A stretch of DNA of 64,000 bases from Amoebidium appalachense (GCA_963693365.1 CAVNZM010000001.1:6820001-6884000); one strand, 5' to 3'. Shown: positions 13,000 through 40,390, numbered from the stretch's first letter. Made by a program: numbers and translations. The notes: generated by a model from the sequence alone, not told the origin.

Positions 13000-14085
13000 C
13001 GTCAAAGTTCTGTTTTCGCCAGGTGAAAGTCAAAAGTCACTACTAGAAAATATGGTGACGGGCATTGGGTACAGATAGTTGACAGCATGCACATGTTCCC
13101 TTCAGCGAACCTGTCGAATCTAAGCTGAGCCCATGGCCTTGTAGGACCAACAAGGCTACTTGGCTGGTCAAAAAAATAATAACCATGCAAAAATTTAGAA
13201 AGGAAATCTTTTGCTCACTATTTATCACCACAGATGCCAATAACAAAAGAAAATGTTCTGTCCTAGCTCATGATCAGGTGGGAGGATCCCAAATCTGACA
13301 AGGCACAAGTCATTTAAACATTTCTAACGGCACCTTCGGCTATGCAGGGAGCAGGGAAATGCAACTGCAGGGATTCATTTCAAAGCCACACAAAGTTCTT
13401 GTTTAGAAGAACATGGTTTCAATATCAAGCGACCACCAGAACAAACACTTTCCCCACTGAAATAAACAGAAAAGAAGGTCGAAGGGATAACTTCACTCAC
13501 GGGCCTGCAACAGCCTGCAGCCAGGCCCATACTACCCGAAGATTGCGATGTCAGGGTTGTAATCAGCGTTTCTGTATTCACTTTTTGAGCTGTAACTATC
13601 GAGAAATCATGTGTACAATTCGATGTTAAAACTGGTACAATACCGGAAACCGATTATTCGCTCCCTATTACGTTATTTTGTTCAAGCCTGGGCAAGGAAA
13701 TTCCGTGTGCAAGATCTACATGTATGATTGGCCCATCTAAATATCAGTGATGCGCAATAATCCAATCAGTAGTACGCTGTTGAGATTCGTGGAATTCCCT
13801 TTGGGGCATAGCCAATGCTATTAGCCACATCACCGCCGTCGCCACATCAGCTGGCGTGCACATGTGTTTCAGTATGTGTGTGTGTATGTGTATGTGTGTG
13901 TGTGTGTATGTGTGCGTGTGTGCGTGTGTGTGTGTACGTGCACGTGTGCATATGTGTGTAGGTGTGCACGTGTGCGTACGTGTGTGTGTGTGTGCGCGCG
14001 CGTGTTTTGGTTGGGGCCGGGTGGGTTGCTGCTCGGTTTGTCGTTACAGTGTTGCAATTGGGAGGCACGGAGAAGAAATGGGGGG
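13000..14085. other. Upstream region of the Ser/Arg-rich gene, then a (GT)n-rich block
   Basis: From 13000 to 13850 the sequence is of ordinary composition and should contain the 5' untranslated region and promoter of the minus-strand gene; no TATA box stands out. From about 13875 to 14005 it is an impure (GT)n/(GC)n array. No gene is seen. Confidence 0.4.
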
Positions 14086-14632
14086 CATCTGGCCAAGAGT
14101 GATAATTCAAAAAATTAGGATTTTCTGGGAAGGAATTGCGGGCCCAATCAGATGGCTCAAATAATCATTTATCGAGAAGGAATTGCGGGCCCAATCAGCT
14201 AATAAAACTTAAGATAATCCGAATTCCTCCGGCGCCCAATCAATCGATCAAATGCCGTGAGCCAGCTCCATTTGATTCGTTTGAGCCAGAGTATGGCAAC
14301 TTTTATTTTAGGGAAGCTGCGATGCCATCGTATTCAAAGGGAAAAAAAAAGCACTTAACAGCACAATTGCTATCTTTTTTTTTTTTTTTTTTCCTCCCAT
14401 AAAACACATTTTGATGTAGTATTTTGTATTACATTTGGCTGCTTTTGTGCGAAAAATACATATTATGTAGCATAAACAGATGCCGTTTGTGCACGATAAA
14501 ACTTTGCGCTGAAACCATTTTTGTTGCCCCACTCTTGATAACGGCTTGAGCGGAGTGACCAAAATGGAAGGAGATCGGAATGCGCCGTAACCAGGGAAAA
14601 GCGATATCACTATTCGGCCCTATGGAGGGGGA
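14085..14632 (+). repeat. 0.5-kb dispersed repeat, copy 1
   Basis: This segment is repeated, diverged but collinear, at 24917-25447. Shared words include gcatctggccaa near the start, gattcgtttgagccagag, aaaatacatattat, tttgcgctgaaacca, atggaaggagatcggaatg and ccctatggaggggg at the end. Near its start it holds two closely spaced copies of aattgcgggcccaatcag. No ORF spans it and no terminal inverted repeat was found, so it is probably a non-autonomous element of unknown class. Confidence 0.8.
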
Positions 14633-14759
14633 AAGGGGCTAGGAAAGGGGACACCCTGACACTAGTGACAAGTGATGGGACAAGTACTGAATTGGGACCT
14701 GTCGCGTTCGAACCTGCAGAGACCGGGACGTGTACAGTACCACGAATTCGAACATGGAC

Positions 14760-14863
14760 ATAAGGGCGTATTTGGCAGCGTATATATCGTCTTTTCATCG
14801 TATTCGTCTTTTCGGCGAAGAGACGAATACGAATATGTGTCATGCCAAACGCGCCACAGGTTT
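14760..14863. mobile_element. MITE-like hairpin element A
   Basis: About 100 bp bounded by gggcgtatttggca and, inverted, tgccaaacgcgcc. The interior contains cgtattcgtcttttcg opposite cgaagagacgaatacga, so much of the element can fold back on itself. It shares its terminal sequence and inner words with the element at 15327-15467. Non-coding. It is consistent with a miniature inverted-repeat DNA transposon. Confidence 0.65.
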
Positions 14864-15326
14864 CAATTTACGCAAAAGACGATTGACATCGCTCTGAATA
14901 CGTATTTTCGTAAATAACCTCCGGAGGTGATTTTCGAAAAGACGAAATAACTTTAAGCCAATCACAAGCAAAGTGAACTTCTATTGGATCACTTTAATAT
15001 CCAATTCAATATTCGCACGGCAGCACACCTTTTATGGTTATTTTGCTTGAGGTTGGTGGAAATCGGTTCAGTGTCTGTTCTTTTCCCCAGTATAACTTTT
15101 TACAATAAAATTAGATAATGAATATTATTATAAAAATATATTATTATCTATATTCATATAAAGCTGAAAAAATACGCCCGATGTTGACTTTAATTATACT
15201 TCGAGGTAATAAATGTGTGTTATTTTCGGTTTGCACCCCTTTGCCCAATCAAGCATCTGAAACATACAACTTTCAGCATTCCACTGATGAAACTTAAATA
15301 CGATCAGGCGGGCTCAACTTTCGTGT

Positions 15327-15467
15327 TTAGGCGTGTTTGGCGCGCCATAATCGTATTATTGCCCCTAAATAGAATACCACAAAATAATTCTATAAACACG
15401 ATTAATCGTCTTTTCGCCCTAAATACGAATACGATTTTTGGGTGGCTGCCAAACACGCCCTTTTAGG
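15327..15467. mobile_element. MITE-like hairpin element B
   Basis: A 134-bp element with perfect 12-bp terminal inverted repeats, ggcgtgtttggc and gccaaacacgcc. It is flanked by ttta on the left and ttta (after c/t) on the right, a possible short target duplication. The interior again has cgtcttttcg and acgaatacga, linking it to element A 465 bp upstream. Confidence 0.7.
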
Positions 15468-15469
15468 GA

Positions 15470-16740
15470 ATGGCGAGGGTATTGGTAAATTATATAAGTT
15501 AAATTTGCCCGGGCCGGGAAGCCTTTGTTGCGGATATTTTGCGCAATAGATTGTATCAGGCCGAACTCATGAGTTCACCAGAGTAGTGATCACTATCTAT
15601 GCTATGCCTTTTCAACATGAACCCTAGGCCTAAGGAAGCTTACTCATGCACAGTGCACAGTACTCCTCTACTCCTGTGCTGATCACAAGTCTGCCAGGTA
15701 GTCACGTGATCAAACACGTGCACGTGTTGCAGCAGATGATCACTGAGAGCTACTATGATGCATAAGGAAGGTGCTTGAATACACCCACGCATGCTCGACA
15801 ATGTTCAGATGTTAGCATTCCCGGTTTGCGGAATGTGTTTCATTACTTTGTACTAATTACATCGCACATATTTTGCTTATGCCAACGAAGTGGTTTCGTG
15901 ACCAAGGGGTTACCACGGTCGCTAAGGGCTGGTGCGGGTGTACAATGTACATACCCACGAAATTCCACAGGAAAATGGGTGCCACTGGCTACTGGGTGGT
16001 TCACCATTGCATTCCACAGTTGCTTTATGGTGCTCTATAGGCCAATGAAAAGATAGATTAATCTACAGACATCGATAAGGAAACCCAATCATAATAGCGC
16101 TCTCCAGCAAACAGCACTCCCAAGAATAGATGAAAGTGGGTGTTTTTGTTTAGTTCCACATTTTCACACCATGGTCATGAATGGTTACATGCACCATAAC
16201 ACTGGATTGCCGTTCACAAAAAGCAGTATACGGATAGAAGAATACTGTATATTCAGCAAAATGATAATTATTCTGGGAAATAAATAAAATATGTGACAAT
16301 ATATCTTGAGTGTGTAATTGCATGTAATCCAAAGTGACCCCATGGTTTCTTTGCTCTCAGATTTTTTGGAAAGTTCGCCATATTCACCGTTGTCGTCTGG
16401 AATGCAGTGGGTACATGGATACTCCCAAACAAGCAGTAGAACATGTGTTTCCTAAAAATTCCTCCACCACAACGTTGAAGTGAAACATGAGAATCACCTC
16501 GCCAAGAAGAAAAGTGACCAAACGGGCACAGCAAACATTCAATGAAATTTTAGGAATTCGACCACTTTTCATTCCATCTTTTCCGTTCTAAAAGACCAAA
16601 AGAGCTACCACTTGTTTGGTGCGCAGATTGTGGTCATCATCTTTTCACATCTCTGATGCGCCGATCTCTGAAAAGTTATCCCTCACGCAGGAGCAACTCT
16701 CTGTAGTGCGAGAGCCGACCAGTTTTTGACTATTGTCAAG
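15470..16740. other. Unique upstream region of the receptor gene
   Basis: No repeats and no supportable ORF. Short palindromic words such as gatcacgtgatc variants occur around 15700. The last few hundred bases should carry the promoter and 5' untranslated region of the receptor that starts at 16828; no TATA box is obvious. Confidence 0.35.
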
Positions 16741-16827
16741 TTTCTTTAATCACATCGAAGTCAAAAATCTCTCACAAACGCGATATATGTCGTCATGGCG
16801 TGAAGACAGACGCGCATTCCCTTCAAC

Positions 16828-17757
16828 ATGGTTCCATACTCCCTTGCACCAAACGAGGAGGCGACGCTTATCCTTGCACAACGCATCAGTTCAGCACTTG
16901 GGCTCACGGGTGCCACTTTCTCGCTTATTTTCAGCAGCAGAATTAGAGGCATCGCATACAAGACTAGTCATGGGAAACTGGCGCGGCATCTTATCTTTGT
17001 AAACTATTGTGTTTCGGAGGTTATCAATAATGGTGCGATGCTGACTGCTTCATGGGCAAATAAGAATGAGGTGGCGTGCAAGATACAGGTATGAAGGATT
17101 TGGCCGGCTCCTGTCAGCTTAAATGGTGATTCTCTAGGCACACAAAAGTTTGCGTGTCTGCACAGTGACTTGTGTAATCGTTCAGCTGATGCTTCTTGGC
17201 ATGAGAAAGCTCTTCGTTGTTCTTTATCTATTCTCGTCTCTGTGTCTCCCAATGATAAGCACTGCTCAAAGATGTTGTGGGCATCTTTGCATTTTCGGCT
17301 GCTACTGCTGTTGGATGCTTTACATGGCTTCCACATAATACCCTCGCCCATATTCCATCCATACCCTTTCCTCCCCATCACCATCACTACCATCACCACC
17401 ATCCCACCACCCATCTACGCACACACACGGACCACAAGGAGATACTCTTTATCTTTAGCTTAGTAAAGTTTTAGAGTTGGGACAGACCACAATATGGTGA
17501 GAAAACAAGAGAAATGTTCATGATAGCTGAACGGGAATAAAGATGGAGTAAATACCCCCGCCCCTCCCCCGCCCCCTCTCCCCCCCGCGGGGGGGGGGGG
17601 GGGGAGAGAGAGAGAGAGAGAGAGAGAGAAGAGAGAGAAGGGGGGGGAGGGGGGGGGGGGATGGAGGATAAGGGGTGAGGGTGTGTGCTGCTTGTTTGCG
17701 TGCATCTATTACACTGTGTGGTTGTGTGTGTAAAAAAAATGGTGGTGCCGGATGGCT

Positions 17758-17788
<31 letters not shown>

Positions 17789-18200
17789 GGGGGAGGGGGG
17801 AAGATGGGGGGGGGGGGGGGGGGGGGGAGGGGGGGAGGGGGGAGCTTGCTTTTTTGCTACCATTCAGGGGTTTAGCTGTGTTGAAAAACATGGGCAAGAT
17901 GGTTTCGAGACTCGAGACTCCTGTGATGTATGACTATTGCTGAGGATGGCAGGAAGAAAGGGATTCATTGTGGTGGGTGGGCCCGGAGTAAGTTCGTGGG
18001 GGTGGGGTGGGGAGGAGGGGGTGAAGGGGGAGGGTACATCGGTGGTAGGAAACGGTTGAGGCACGGCCCGGTTATACCATGGGGAGGGATTCTGAACGGG
18101 TGGTGGTATGTACTGGTGGTGTGTGTGTGTGTGTGTGTGCGTGTGTGCCAGTGAGGCCAGGTGTGTACGTGTGCGTGCGTTTGTGTGTGTGTGTGTGTGC

Positions 18201-18242
<42 letters not shown>

Positions 18243-19441
18243 AGGGGGGGGGGGGAGGGGGGGGGGGGCAGGGGGAAGAGATGCAGGTTGAAGGGCGGGT
18301 AAGAGGCCCGTGTTGTACAAATTTTCCGACGTAACTTCTTCGCCCCCCCTCCCCCCCTCCCCTTTCCCTCCCTCAACCTTTCACACGCCCTTTCCGAAGG
18401 TTTTTTCCTGCCCTAGATCTCCTTTCCTCATATTTCTAATTCCTCTTTCCACACCACCACCACCATCCCCCCCCCCCCCCCCCCACCCCCTGCCAAACCC
18501 CCCCTCCCCCCCCCCCCCCCCCCCCCCCACACACACACACCTCTGCCCATGCTCACGCTCCCACCCATTCCAACCACATCCAGGGATTTGCACTGGTGTT
18601 GAGTGGTGGAGGAATCCACTGGACTACTGCCTTGGTTGTGGACATGTATCTGCACCTGGGGAGAAGATGGGGGGAGGAGGCCCTATTGAGCATGCTCCCA
18701 ATATACTACTTGTTGGGGTGGGTAATGCCTTTAGTCATCGCGTGTATCGTTTTGGGGCTCGACGCGTACGGCGTGCGGATAACATGGTGTTGGGTGGGTG
18801 AAAACCACAGCGGGATAGAGCTGTGGGTTCACTATGTGTGGCTATGGACAGCGACGTTGTTTGCGATTTACGCCACGCTGAATCTGACGAGGATGGTCGT
18901 GCGGATAGTAAGGGGTTCCGCGCAGCCCATGAGGGGGGCGCCTGCGTGGCTCCTGTGTCAAATGTGGTGCTACATGCTCGTGTTTATCCTTATATGGATG
19001 CCTGATACGGTCGCCTACATTGCGGGATATATATGCAGTACGGGGGGGTCTTACTCCTATTCGTGCTCGACCAACTTCTACGCTCTCTATATGTGTATAG
19101 CTATAATGACCCCGCTCCAGGGATTGTTCTTTTTTGCAATTTTCGTGGGGCCCACGTTTTTCTACCACCCACCCCTTCGCCCAACGTTCACCCCGTCGGA
19201 TAGGTTGGTTACAGCTTGCGATTCTGCGGCGCAAAGGGGGGCTTTTACCGAATCTTTTGGGGGTCCTTCCGAAAATGGAAGTGTCGGACACGTGCGAATG
19301 GATACCTTTCTGGAATCTGAACCTTGGAGAAAGGCAAGCTCATTGGCTTTGGAGCAGGAAGATGCGAGAAAGGGGAGAGAGGATCAGGATCTGGGACCGG
19401 CATGTAATCGGCAGATCGATGACGATCAGGTTGTGGTGTGA
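16828..19441 (+). CDS. Seven-helix receptor, cAMP-receptor-like GPCR (2 exons)
   Basis: A G-protein-coupled receptor of the cAMP-receptor-like (class E) type, expected in the plasma membrane; its ligand cannot be told. Exons are 16828-17088 and 18584-19441, joined in phase 0 at CAG|GTATGA ... CCAG|GGATTT, giving 372 residues. Helices, roughly: TM1 12-35, TM2 50-72, TM3 from residue 88 ([16 protein letters not shown]), TM4 [19 protein letters not shown]5 [20 protein letters not shown]6 [19 protein letters not shown]7 with the family signature [12 protein letters not shown]. The Cys before TM3 (VACKIQ) and the one in loop 2 (TWCWVGEN) fit the conserved disulphide. The C-terminal tail of about 85 residues is hydrophilic and acidic. 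The join restores the expected C-x-x-Q-G-F step at the start of TM3, which strongly supports the exon model. A polyadenylation signal, aataaa, lies at 20305. Confidence 0.88.
17089..18583 (+). other. Receptor intron with poly-G, (AG)n, (GT)n and terminal poly-C
   Basis: The intron holds G runs at 17588-17605, 17640-17660 and 17771-17850, (AG)n at 17605-17632, (GT)n at 18118-18240 and a strongly C-rich 18340-18530 ending in (CA)5. The acceptor follows 45 bp later. Frames inside it are not supported as exons. Confidence 0.7.
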
Positions 19442-20392
19442 GGGGATTTATGTTTCAGTTTGCCACAAAATCTTGTTCGCGTCAAGGATTTCAGTGTGAA
19501 TGGAATACCCTCCCCCCCCCCCCCCCCCCCCCCCCTCCCCCCCCGGTCCCCCCCCTCCCCCTTCCCCAACACACATACACACCCTCCCCCCGCTCTTTCC
19601 TCCACTCCCCATTTCTGTTTCCAAGATTAAAATTGTTTATATCTAGCTGCCCCCGCATGTTCGCACGAATGCACAAACAAGTCTACCTATTCACCTACCG
19701 TCTACCTATACGCACACACACGCACGAAAAACACGAATAACAACATAAGCACAGTACCACTGCATCACGTCGCTAACACCCATCGTTACCAGCAAATTCA
19801 AATACTATCTGTTAACACTAAAATATTGGTGACTGTCATTATTCAAAGCTAAGTAGCAATACACAAAAGCACATGAACCCCATTCTCCTCTATCCCCTTT
19901 CATAAAGATATACATCAATGGTATTTTAGAAGTCCAAGACGAATACTGTTAATGTTGATGAAATATATAATGTATTCGCGTATGGTTCTATATATTGATT
20001 GATTGTGTGATTTGAATCTGTAAATGTCACTGTTGGATCTTCTTATCATATGTACAAATATTATATAGTATTTGCGTATGCACCGCCACGCGTGTACTTT
20101 ATGTGACCATAATTTGTAATGTGTTTATATTAAGTGCCATTGGTCATATTGGCAGCAAGTGGGCTAAAACGATGCAAGTCTCCGGTTTTTTTTTTTTTGT
20201 TTTGTTTTATATAGCATCTCATCTCCTGTATTCCTACCTTTTTTTGAGTTTTATAAAAATATATATTACACAAAACCAGGAGAAAAAACAAACGTTAACA
20301 AACAAATAAAATGTAGCCTCCTCGGTGGGTAGAGAAGGGCCTGGAAGCGTGCAGATTTGATATTTGATTACTAAGGTGTTACTATCACATGT

Positions 20393-20459
<67 letters not shown>

Positions 20460-20870
20460 TGTGCACGTGGTGTAGGTGCCTGTCTATCTCTGAGTGTGAG
20501 CTTGTGCTGAAGGGGGAGGGGGAGGGGGGGGGGGGGGGGGAGGGGGGGGGGGGGGGCTGCTTTCTGTGTACGATGGCGAATGCAACACTATTAGGAGGGC
20601 AAAGGGTGGCCCCGGCGGGGCGGGGGAAGGGGGGGGGAGGGGGTTTGCAGAGCAACGTTGCCACACTATAAATGTTGAATAAAATATACATTTTCATTAG
20701 TTGCAAATTTTCTGCTGAGTTTGCATAGGGTTGTGGAATCTGCATACATACATGATGTGTGAGGTATATCTAAACTAAACACAATTATGAGCATATTTTT
20801 CATTTCATACACATACATCTTGCAGCCATTCAATGTTGTGATACATTCTGTACCTCGCGTTCACCACGTG

Positions 20871-20922
<52 letters not shown>

Positions 20923-21055
20923 ACACACACACACAAAGAAAAAGGAAGTTTGAAAAACTAGAAATGAAAAGGGCCCAAAAGGCAAAACCAAGCAAGGATT
21001 TGCTTATGCGTTCATCATAGAAAAAATACCAAATGATTCATAGATCTACAATCAC
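19442..21055. other. Convergent intergenic region between receptor and repeat-glycoprotein genes
   Basis: Poly-C at 19511-19540. Then AT-rich unique DNA holds the receptor 3' end with aataaa at 20305. A (GT)n array runs from 20395 to 20454, poly-G at 20525-20555, and a pure poly-C run of about 50 at 20873-20921 is followed by (CA)n. No gene is recognised. Confidence 0.6.
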
Positions 21056-21059
21056 AATC

Positions 21060-33878
<12,819 letters not shown>

Positions 33879-34227
33879 ATTTTGCCTTCGAATGAAAAAA
33901 AAGGTGACGGAGAAACGAGAAAGAAACGTGGAAGGGCAACGATTAAAAAAAAAAAGGCCGAGAAGCCACCCACAGGACCTGTACTGTTACGTTACGCTTG
34001 CTTACGATCTTCTTTGTGTGTGACGGTGATGCCGGTGTTGTTGTATCCGTAAAATTTCAAAACGCAGCATAGGCTCTCTAAGAAATTATTAAAAAGGGGA
34101 AGGCGCAACCAAAAAGAACTGACTTTCTTGCTTCCCCTTTCCCCATGGGCAGAATTGTCAGAGTCGCAAAAAGGCTTTTTTTCGAACGATGTAAGAGGAG
34201 GTCTGTCTGGAGAGCACAACACATTCA

Positions 34228-34235
34228 TGACGTCA
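34228..34235. promoter_or_regulatory. Palindromic CRE-type site upstream of the repeat-glycoprotein gene
   Basis: A perfect TGACGTCA octamer 350 bp upstream of the minus-strand start codon. This is the classical binding site of bZIP factors of the CREB/ATF type. A single octamer is weak evidence, and the same octamer also occurs inside exons and repeats of this window. Confidence 0.3.
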
Positions 34236-34239
34236 CTAT

Positions 34240-34740
34240 GATCTTAGCCCGGTGATCCGATCGATCAATCTAATGCCTAACACAGAAATGAATAAATAAA
34301 TATATGATATATAACGAATCACTGCGAAGAGTTTTGAATGATGCGCTTAAAGCCAATGATATGATGCTAATATCATTTGCTTGTACGACCTGAATGGCTC
34401 ATGGAATGCTGCGCAGAAAGATGGCCAGCTTCTTCAAGTTGAGTTTTTTCACTGCGTTTAAATTTCCAAATACTCCATTGTAAAAAAAAAGGGATGGCGC
34501 TAATTGACAGGTTAATATATAATTGTATGTAAATGTGGACCTCACAAGTCATCCTACCGTTACGTTCACGGCGTCGTTGAAGTTGACTTAATGATTTTGG
34601 CGCTTTTTGCCGGTCCATTTATATGATGTTTTGGCATGTTCGTTGTCTTGAATGATCGATGGCAACGGAACAAACCTGGCCTGAAGTCACGGAACTTCCT
34701 ATGATTTGTTGACACGTTTAGTAGAAACGAAGGAACTTCC
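34240..34740. other. Unique intergenic DNA between divergent genes
   Basis: AT-rich, no repeats. It separates the repeat-glycoprotein gene (minus) from the small plus-strand gene at 35-37.3 kb. An ATG at 34659 opens a 17-codon frame (MATEQTWPEVTELPMIC) that could be the missing first exon of that gene, but no strong donor follows. Confidence 0.3.
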
Positions 34741-34759
34741 ACCTTATTATCTTTCTATA

Positions 34760-34905
34760 TCCCTCCCCCCCCTCCCCCCCCCCCCTCCCCCCCCCCCCCC
34801 CCCCCCTCCTCCCCCCCCCCCCCCCCCGCCCCTCCTCCTCCTCTCGCCTTCCCCCTCACGCTTTCCCCTCCCTTCAACCACAAGCTCTCCCCCCCCCTCC
34901 TACCT
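34760..34905 (+). repeat. Poly-C rich tract
   Basis: C runs broken by single T or G bases. It ends 140 bp before the first supported exon of the plus-strand gene, so it would lie within the preceding intron and read C-rich on the sense strand. Confidence 0.85.
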
Positions 34906-35043
34906 TTCGATCTCATCTCCTTCCAAACCTCCCTTCTTCTCTCCTCCTACCTCTGCCACTATTTGCGCATCGTTTCTTTAATCGCTGTCAACATTCCCAA
35001 TGAGGTTCCTTTGTCTTGTCCATCTTTGTCCCCGTACATGCAG

Positions 35044-37313
<2,270 letters not shown>

Positions 37314-37404
37314 GACAGAGTTCAAGCATTCTTGGCTGGTGGCTACCAGCAGGGGACTAGTCTTGCACCTCAACGGGCACTCGAGCAGCACCCTTCTTCC
37401 CATC

Positions 37405-37480
37405 TTCTATAACCCCCCCTTCCCCCCCCCCCCCCCTCCCCGCCCCCTCCCCCCCCCCCCCCCCCCCCCCCCCCTTCTCA
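37405..37480 (+). repeat. Poly-C tract downstream of the small plus-strand gene
   Basis: C runs with few interruptions, about 90 bp after the TGA at 37311. The region 37520-37910 is unique without a recognisable gene. Confidence 0.85.
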
Positions 37481-37917
37481 CACTTCCCACTTCCCCCCCC
37501 GTTCCCTCCCCTAAATACCTCAGTAAATCAACAACCCAGATTGTTACAGTATCCACCCACCCACATAAAATGGCAGAGAATTTCTGGGTTTAGCACGGTG
37601 TAGGTTAAACGTACGTACAGCAGCCTATTCAAATCGTGTTACGTCATAGAGATAGTATTGCCCAGCATACCGAAGGGGAAGCCGTTGCTCGGGTAGGTGG
37701 CGGATTCGAGGGGGGCCCGGGTAGCACGGTGAGTATATTTCCTGCAACTTGAACCGTCGGAATTGTTTTAAGCTTAAGACTGTGAAATTCCTAACGTGCA
37801 CTGCAGCAATATTCTGTGATGAGTACAAAACGTTCTGATGCCGTGGTTGGGGTCGGTGGGTCCACGGTGGGTGGGTGGTCACCTTGCATGGTGGTGGTGG
37901 TACATGGGGGTAGGGTT

Positions 37918-37957
37918 TTTTTTTTTTTTTTTTTTTTTGTGGGGGCGGGGGGGGGGG

Positions 37958-37999
<42 letters not shown>

Positions 38000-38295
38000 G
38001 GGGGGGGGGGAGGGGGGGGGGGGGGCTATAGGCAAGGGGAAGCTTCAATAGCTGTAGGAATGGTGTTAGTGGGGGTGACCGTTGGATTTTAACGAAATGA
38101 TCGAAGGGGAGTCACTGACAGGGGTTTGGTGCACGTGGTTGCCACTAGGTGGGTGCCACCACCCCCCCCCCCCCCCCCCCCCGGCCCTCCCCCCCTCCCC
38201 CCCCCCCCCCGCCCCTCCCCCCTCCCCCCCTCCCCCCCCCCCCCCCCGGCCCTCCCCCCCTCCCCCCCCCTCCCCACCCCCCTCCCCCCGACCTC
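37918..38295. repeat. T/G block and C block
   Basis: Poly-T runs into G-rich DNA at 37917-38025. After about 130 bp of unique DNA, a C-rich block with GG interruptions fills 38160-38290. Gly- and Pro-rich frames here are artefacts. Confidence 0.9.
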
Positions 38296-38397
38296 ACCTC
38301 ACAGACGCACACGCACACACACAAACACAAGGCCCAGGTTGAGCTGGCGGGTTCCCAGAACTGTATTTAAAAGCTCATGCACGCAGCTGTCGGCTGT

Positions 38398-38628
38398 TTA
38401 TTTAAAATTTCCATCATATGTGACAGGCAATTTCGGTGTGCATCGATTCAGGACTACAATGTCATGTGGCATCGGATCATGCCGTGGCCACCACGGGTGC
38501 GCACGAGAGTCGCTTGCATGAAGGCCCGTACATTGTAGTGGACATGTGCACGCCACGGTGTAGGCGCCAGCGGCTGGAAAATTTGATTTCATCAACAGAC
38601 TGAGTAGGCTAGTGCCGTTAAATGCCAT
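38398..38628 (-). CDS. Possible 76-residue ORF, hypothetical
   Basis: An ATG-initiated frame of ordinary composition (starts MAFNGTSLLSLLMKSNF) ends in TAA within aaataaa on the minus strand, followed by C-rich DNA on plus. Five Cys are present. No homology is recognised and no splice context supports it. It may be chance. Confidence 0.2.
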   Translation of the reverse strand: MAFNGTSLLSLLMKSNFPAAGAYTVACTCPLQCTGLHASDSRAHPWWPRHDPMPHDIVVLNRCTPKLPVTYDGNFK

Positions 38629-39001
38629 AAAAGAGTCTGTTTGGACAAAACATGTCCAGGAGATTGTAGGGTAGGTTGCGGCCCGCTAGGCTAGGAGGTA
38701 CTCCTAGGGAACCGCACTTAGAGGCAGCCTTTGAATTTTGCACGGACATCTGGCCCGACAGTCTTGAGCGCAGCCGGGGAGAACAAAGATGGCATCATGA
38801 GCACTAATGATTATTTTCGACACAAGTTAATATTAGAAACATCCTCGGTCTAGTGGAGTGAATGCCGTGCACAGTAGCCGCTGTGGTATACGGTGTGCAT
38901 GTAAGGTATGTCACGCCTGTGTATGGGTGTCACGGGGTGGGTGGGTGTTGGGGGGACTTGGAGGGGGGGGGGGAGGGGGGGGGGATCCTGAAGAGGAGGG
39001 A

Positions 39002-39275
39002 CAGAGTCCGAACTGCATCATGCATTACGGACAACAACACACATTATTGCATAGCATAACGTGTGACAAACGAGTGTGCAACATGATTATAAGCAGAGTC
39101 CATTCTCAGGGGGCCACCGGGCCCGAGTCATCCAATTACACGAGTGTGACCCACTCACCTCACCAAAGAAACCCGAAGATACTGCTTCACTTGTACATGC
39201 ATTCATTACTGTCGTCATCAGAGTTCACGATCAAGGAAGGGTTATGGGAGTTGACGTCACAGGCAAGTGGCAGTA
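39002..39275 (-). repeat. Intron-borne dispersed repeat family, diverged long copy
   Basis: It shares ataagcagagtccattctca, gagtcatcc, gatactgcttcacttg, gatcaagg and a terminal gacgtcacagg with the long copies at 24513 and 56161. A G-rich run precedes it on plus. It lies between the COX6C-like gene and unique DNA to its left, so this copy is not demonstrably intronic. Confidence 0.7.
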
Positions 39276-39729
39276 GAAAACTCTCGGGGAAGGGGGGGGG
39301 GGGGGAGGGGGGGGGGGAAGAGAGAGATTACGGAGCACACGACTGAATACAATCACCACAATCGGTGGTTGTGTTGTTGCAGAAAGAAGAGGACACACAC
39401 GGAGGGAAGGGGAAGGTGGAGGGGCGGAGGAGGGTATAATCTTTGGCATTACACTGAACAGACCACGATCACAGACGCAGCACATGGCACCACATGCACA
39501 CAGTGGCATATACACACGTTCTGCCAGCATCTGCATGGCCCACACAACAACCGATCATATCATGTGCCCAGCAACGGTTTATTTCCTTATTAAGGTCGTG
39601 CCATCACGCCGTCGTCTTGTGCTGGGTAACCCCTCCTCACTGCCTGCAAGGCATACCCGTCAGTCTGCAGAACACATAAACACGTGCATTCATATGAAAG
39701 GTACAAGACACAACCCACCAAGTGGAACC

Positions 39730-39774
<45 letters not shown>

Positions 39775-40219
39775 AACCCCTCCGGTGCACGCCGCCACAA
39801 ACACTATACATTGGTTATAGTGTTAACCAAAGCAGCAAAAACGTGTGTTGAGGGTGTAAGGGAAACAAAAATCGATGACGCAGTCTTGGCTGGCTGACAT
39901 TCCAGAGCTCCAACACAAAGCACACACTTACTTGCACTCGAGAACTGTGTGTTAGGCGAAGAAATAACAGAGAATAGAGGGTGACCACACGAACACACTG
40001 GGTACAAAGCATCCCCCGACACTTCCCCTTGCAAAGCACATTCCCCACGCACACACGCCTCATCCCCCCCCCCCCCTCTCCTTTCCTGCGCCCTCCCCAA
40101 ACAGGTGCCTTGTGTGTGCATGCGCAAAGCGTCCAACCCCCTCCCTCCGCCCCCCCAACACACACAACACACGCACAAAACATAAAACACATCCACACGC
40201 ACCATATAAGACAGGGCGT

Positions 40220-40390
40220 CTACTTCTGCTGCAGCTGCTTGGCATAGTAGTCGCGGTACTTGTTGAAGCCGGCCAGGTGGCCCTTGACGTAGAACAGACC
40301 GCCCAGGCCCAGACCGAGGGCGCAGCCTGTGCTCAGCCACGTGATGAAGGTTCGTCGCAGCTTACCCTCCATGCGGACCGCCATGTTGCT

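Noticed and set aside
17150-17340. Hydrophobic frame within the receptor intron
   Set aside because: Exon 1 joins directly to exon 2 and restores the conserved TM3 start; this frame would interrupt it.
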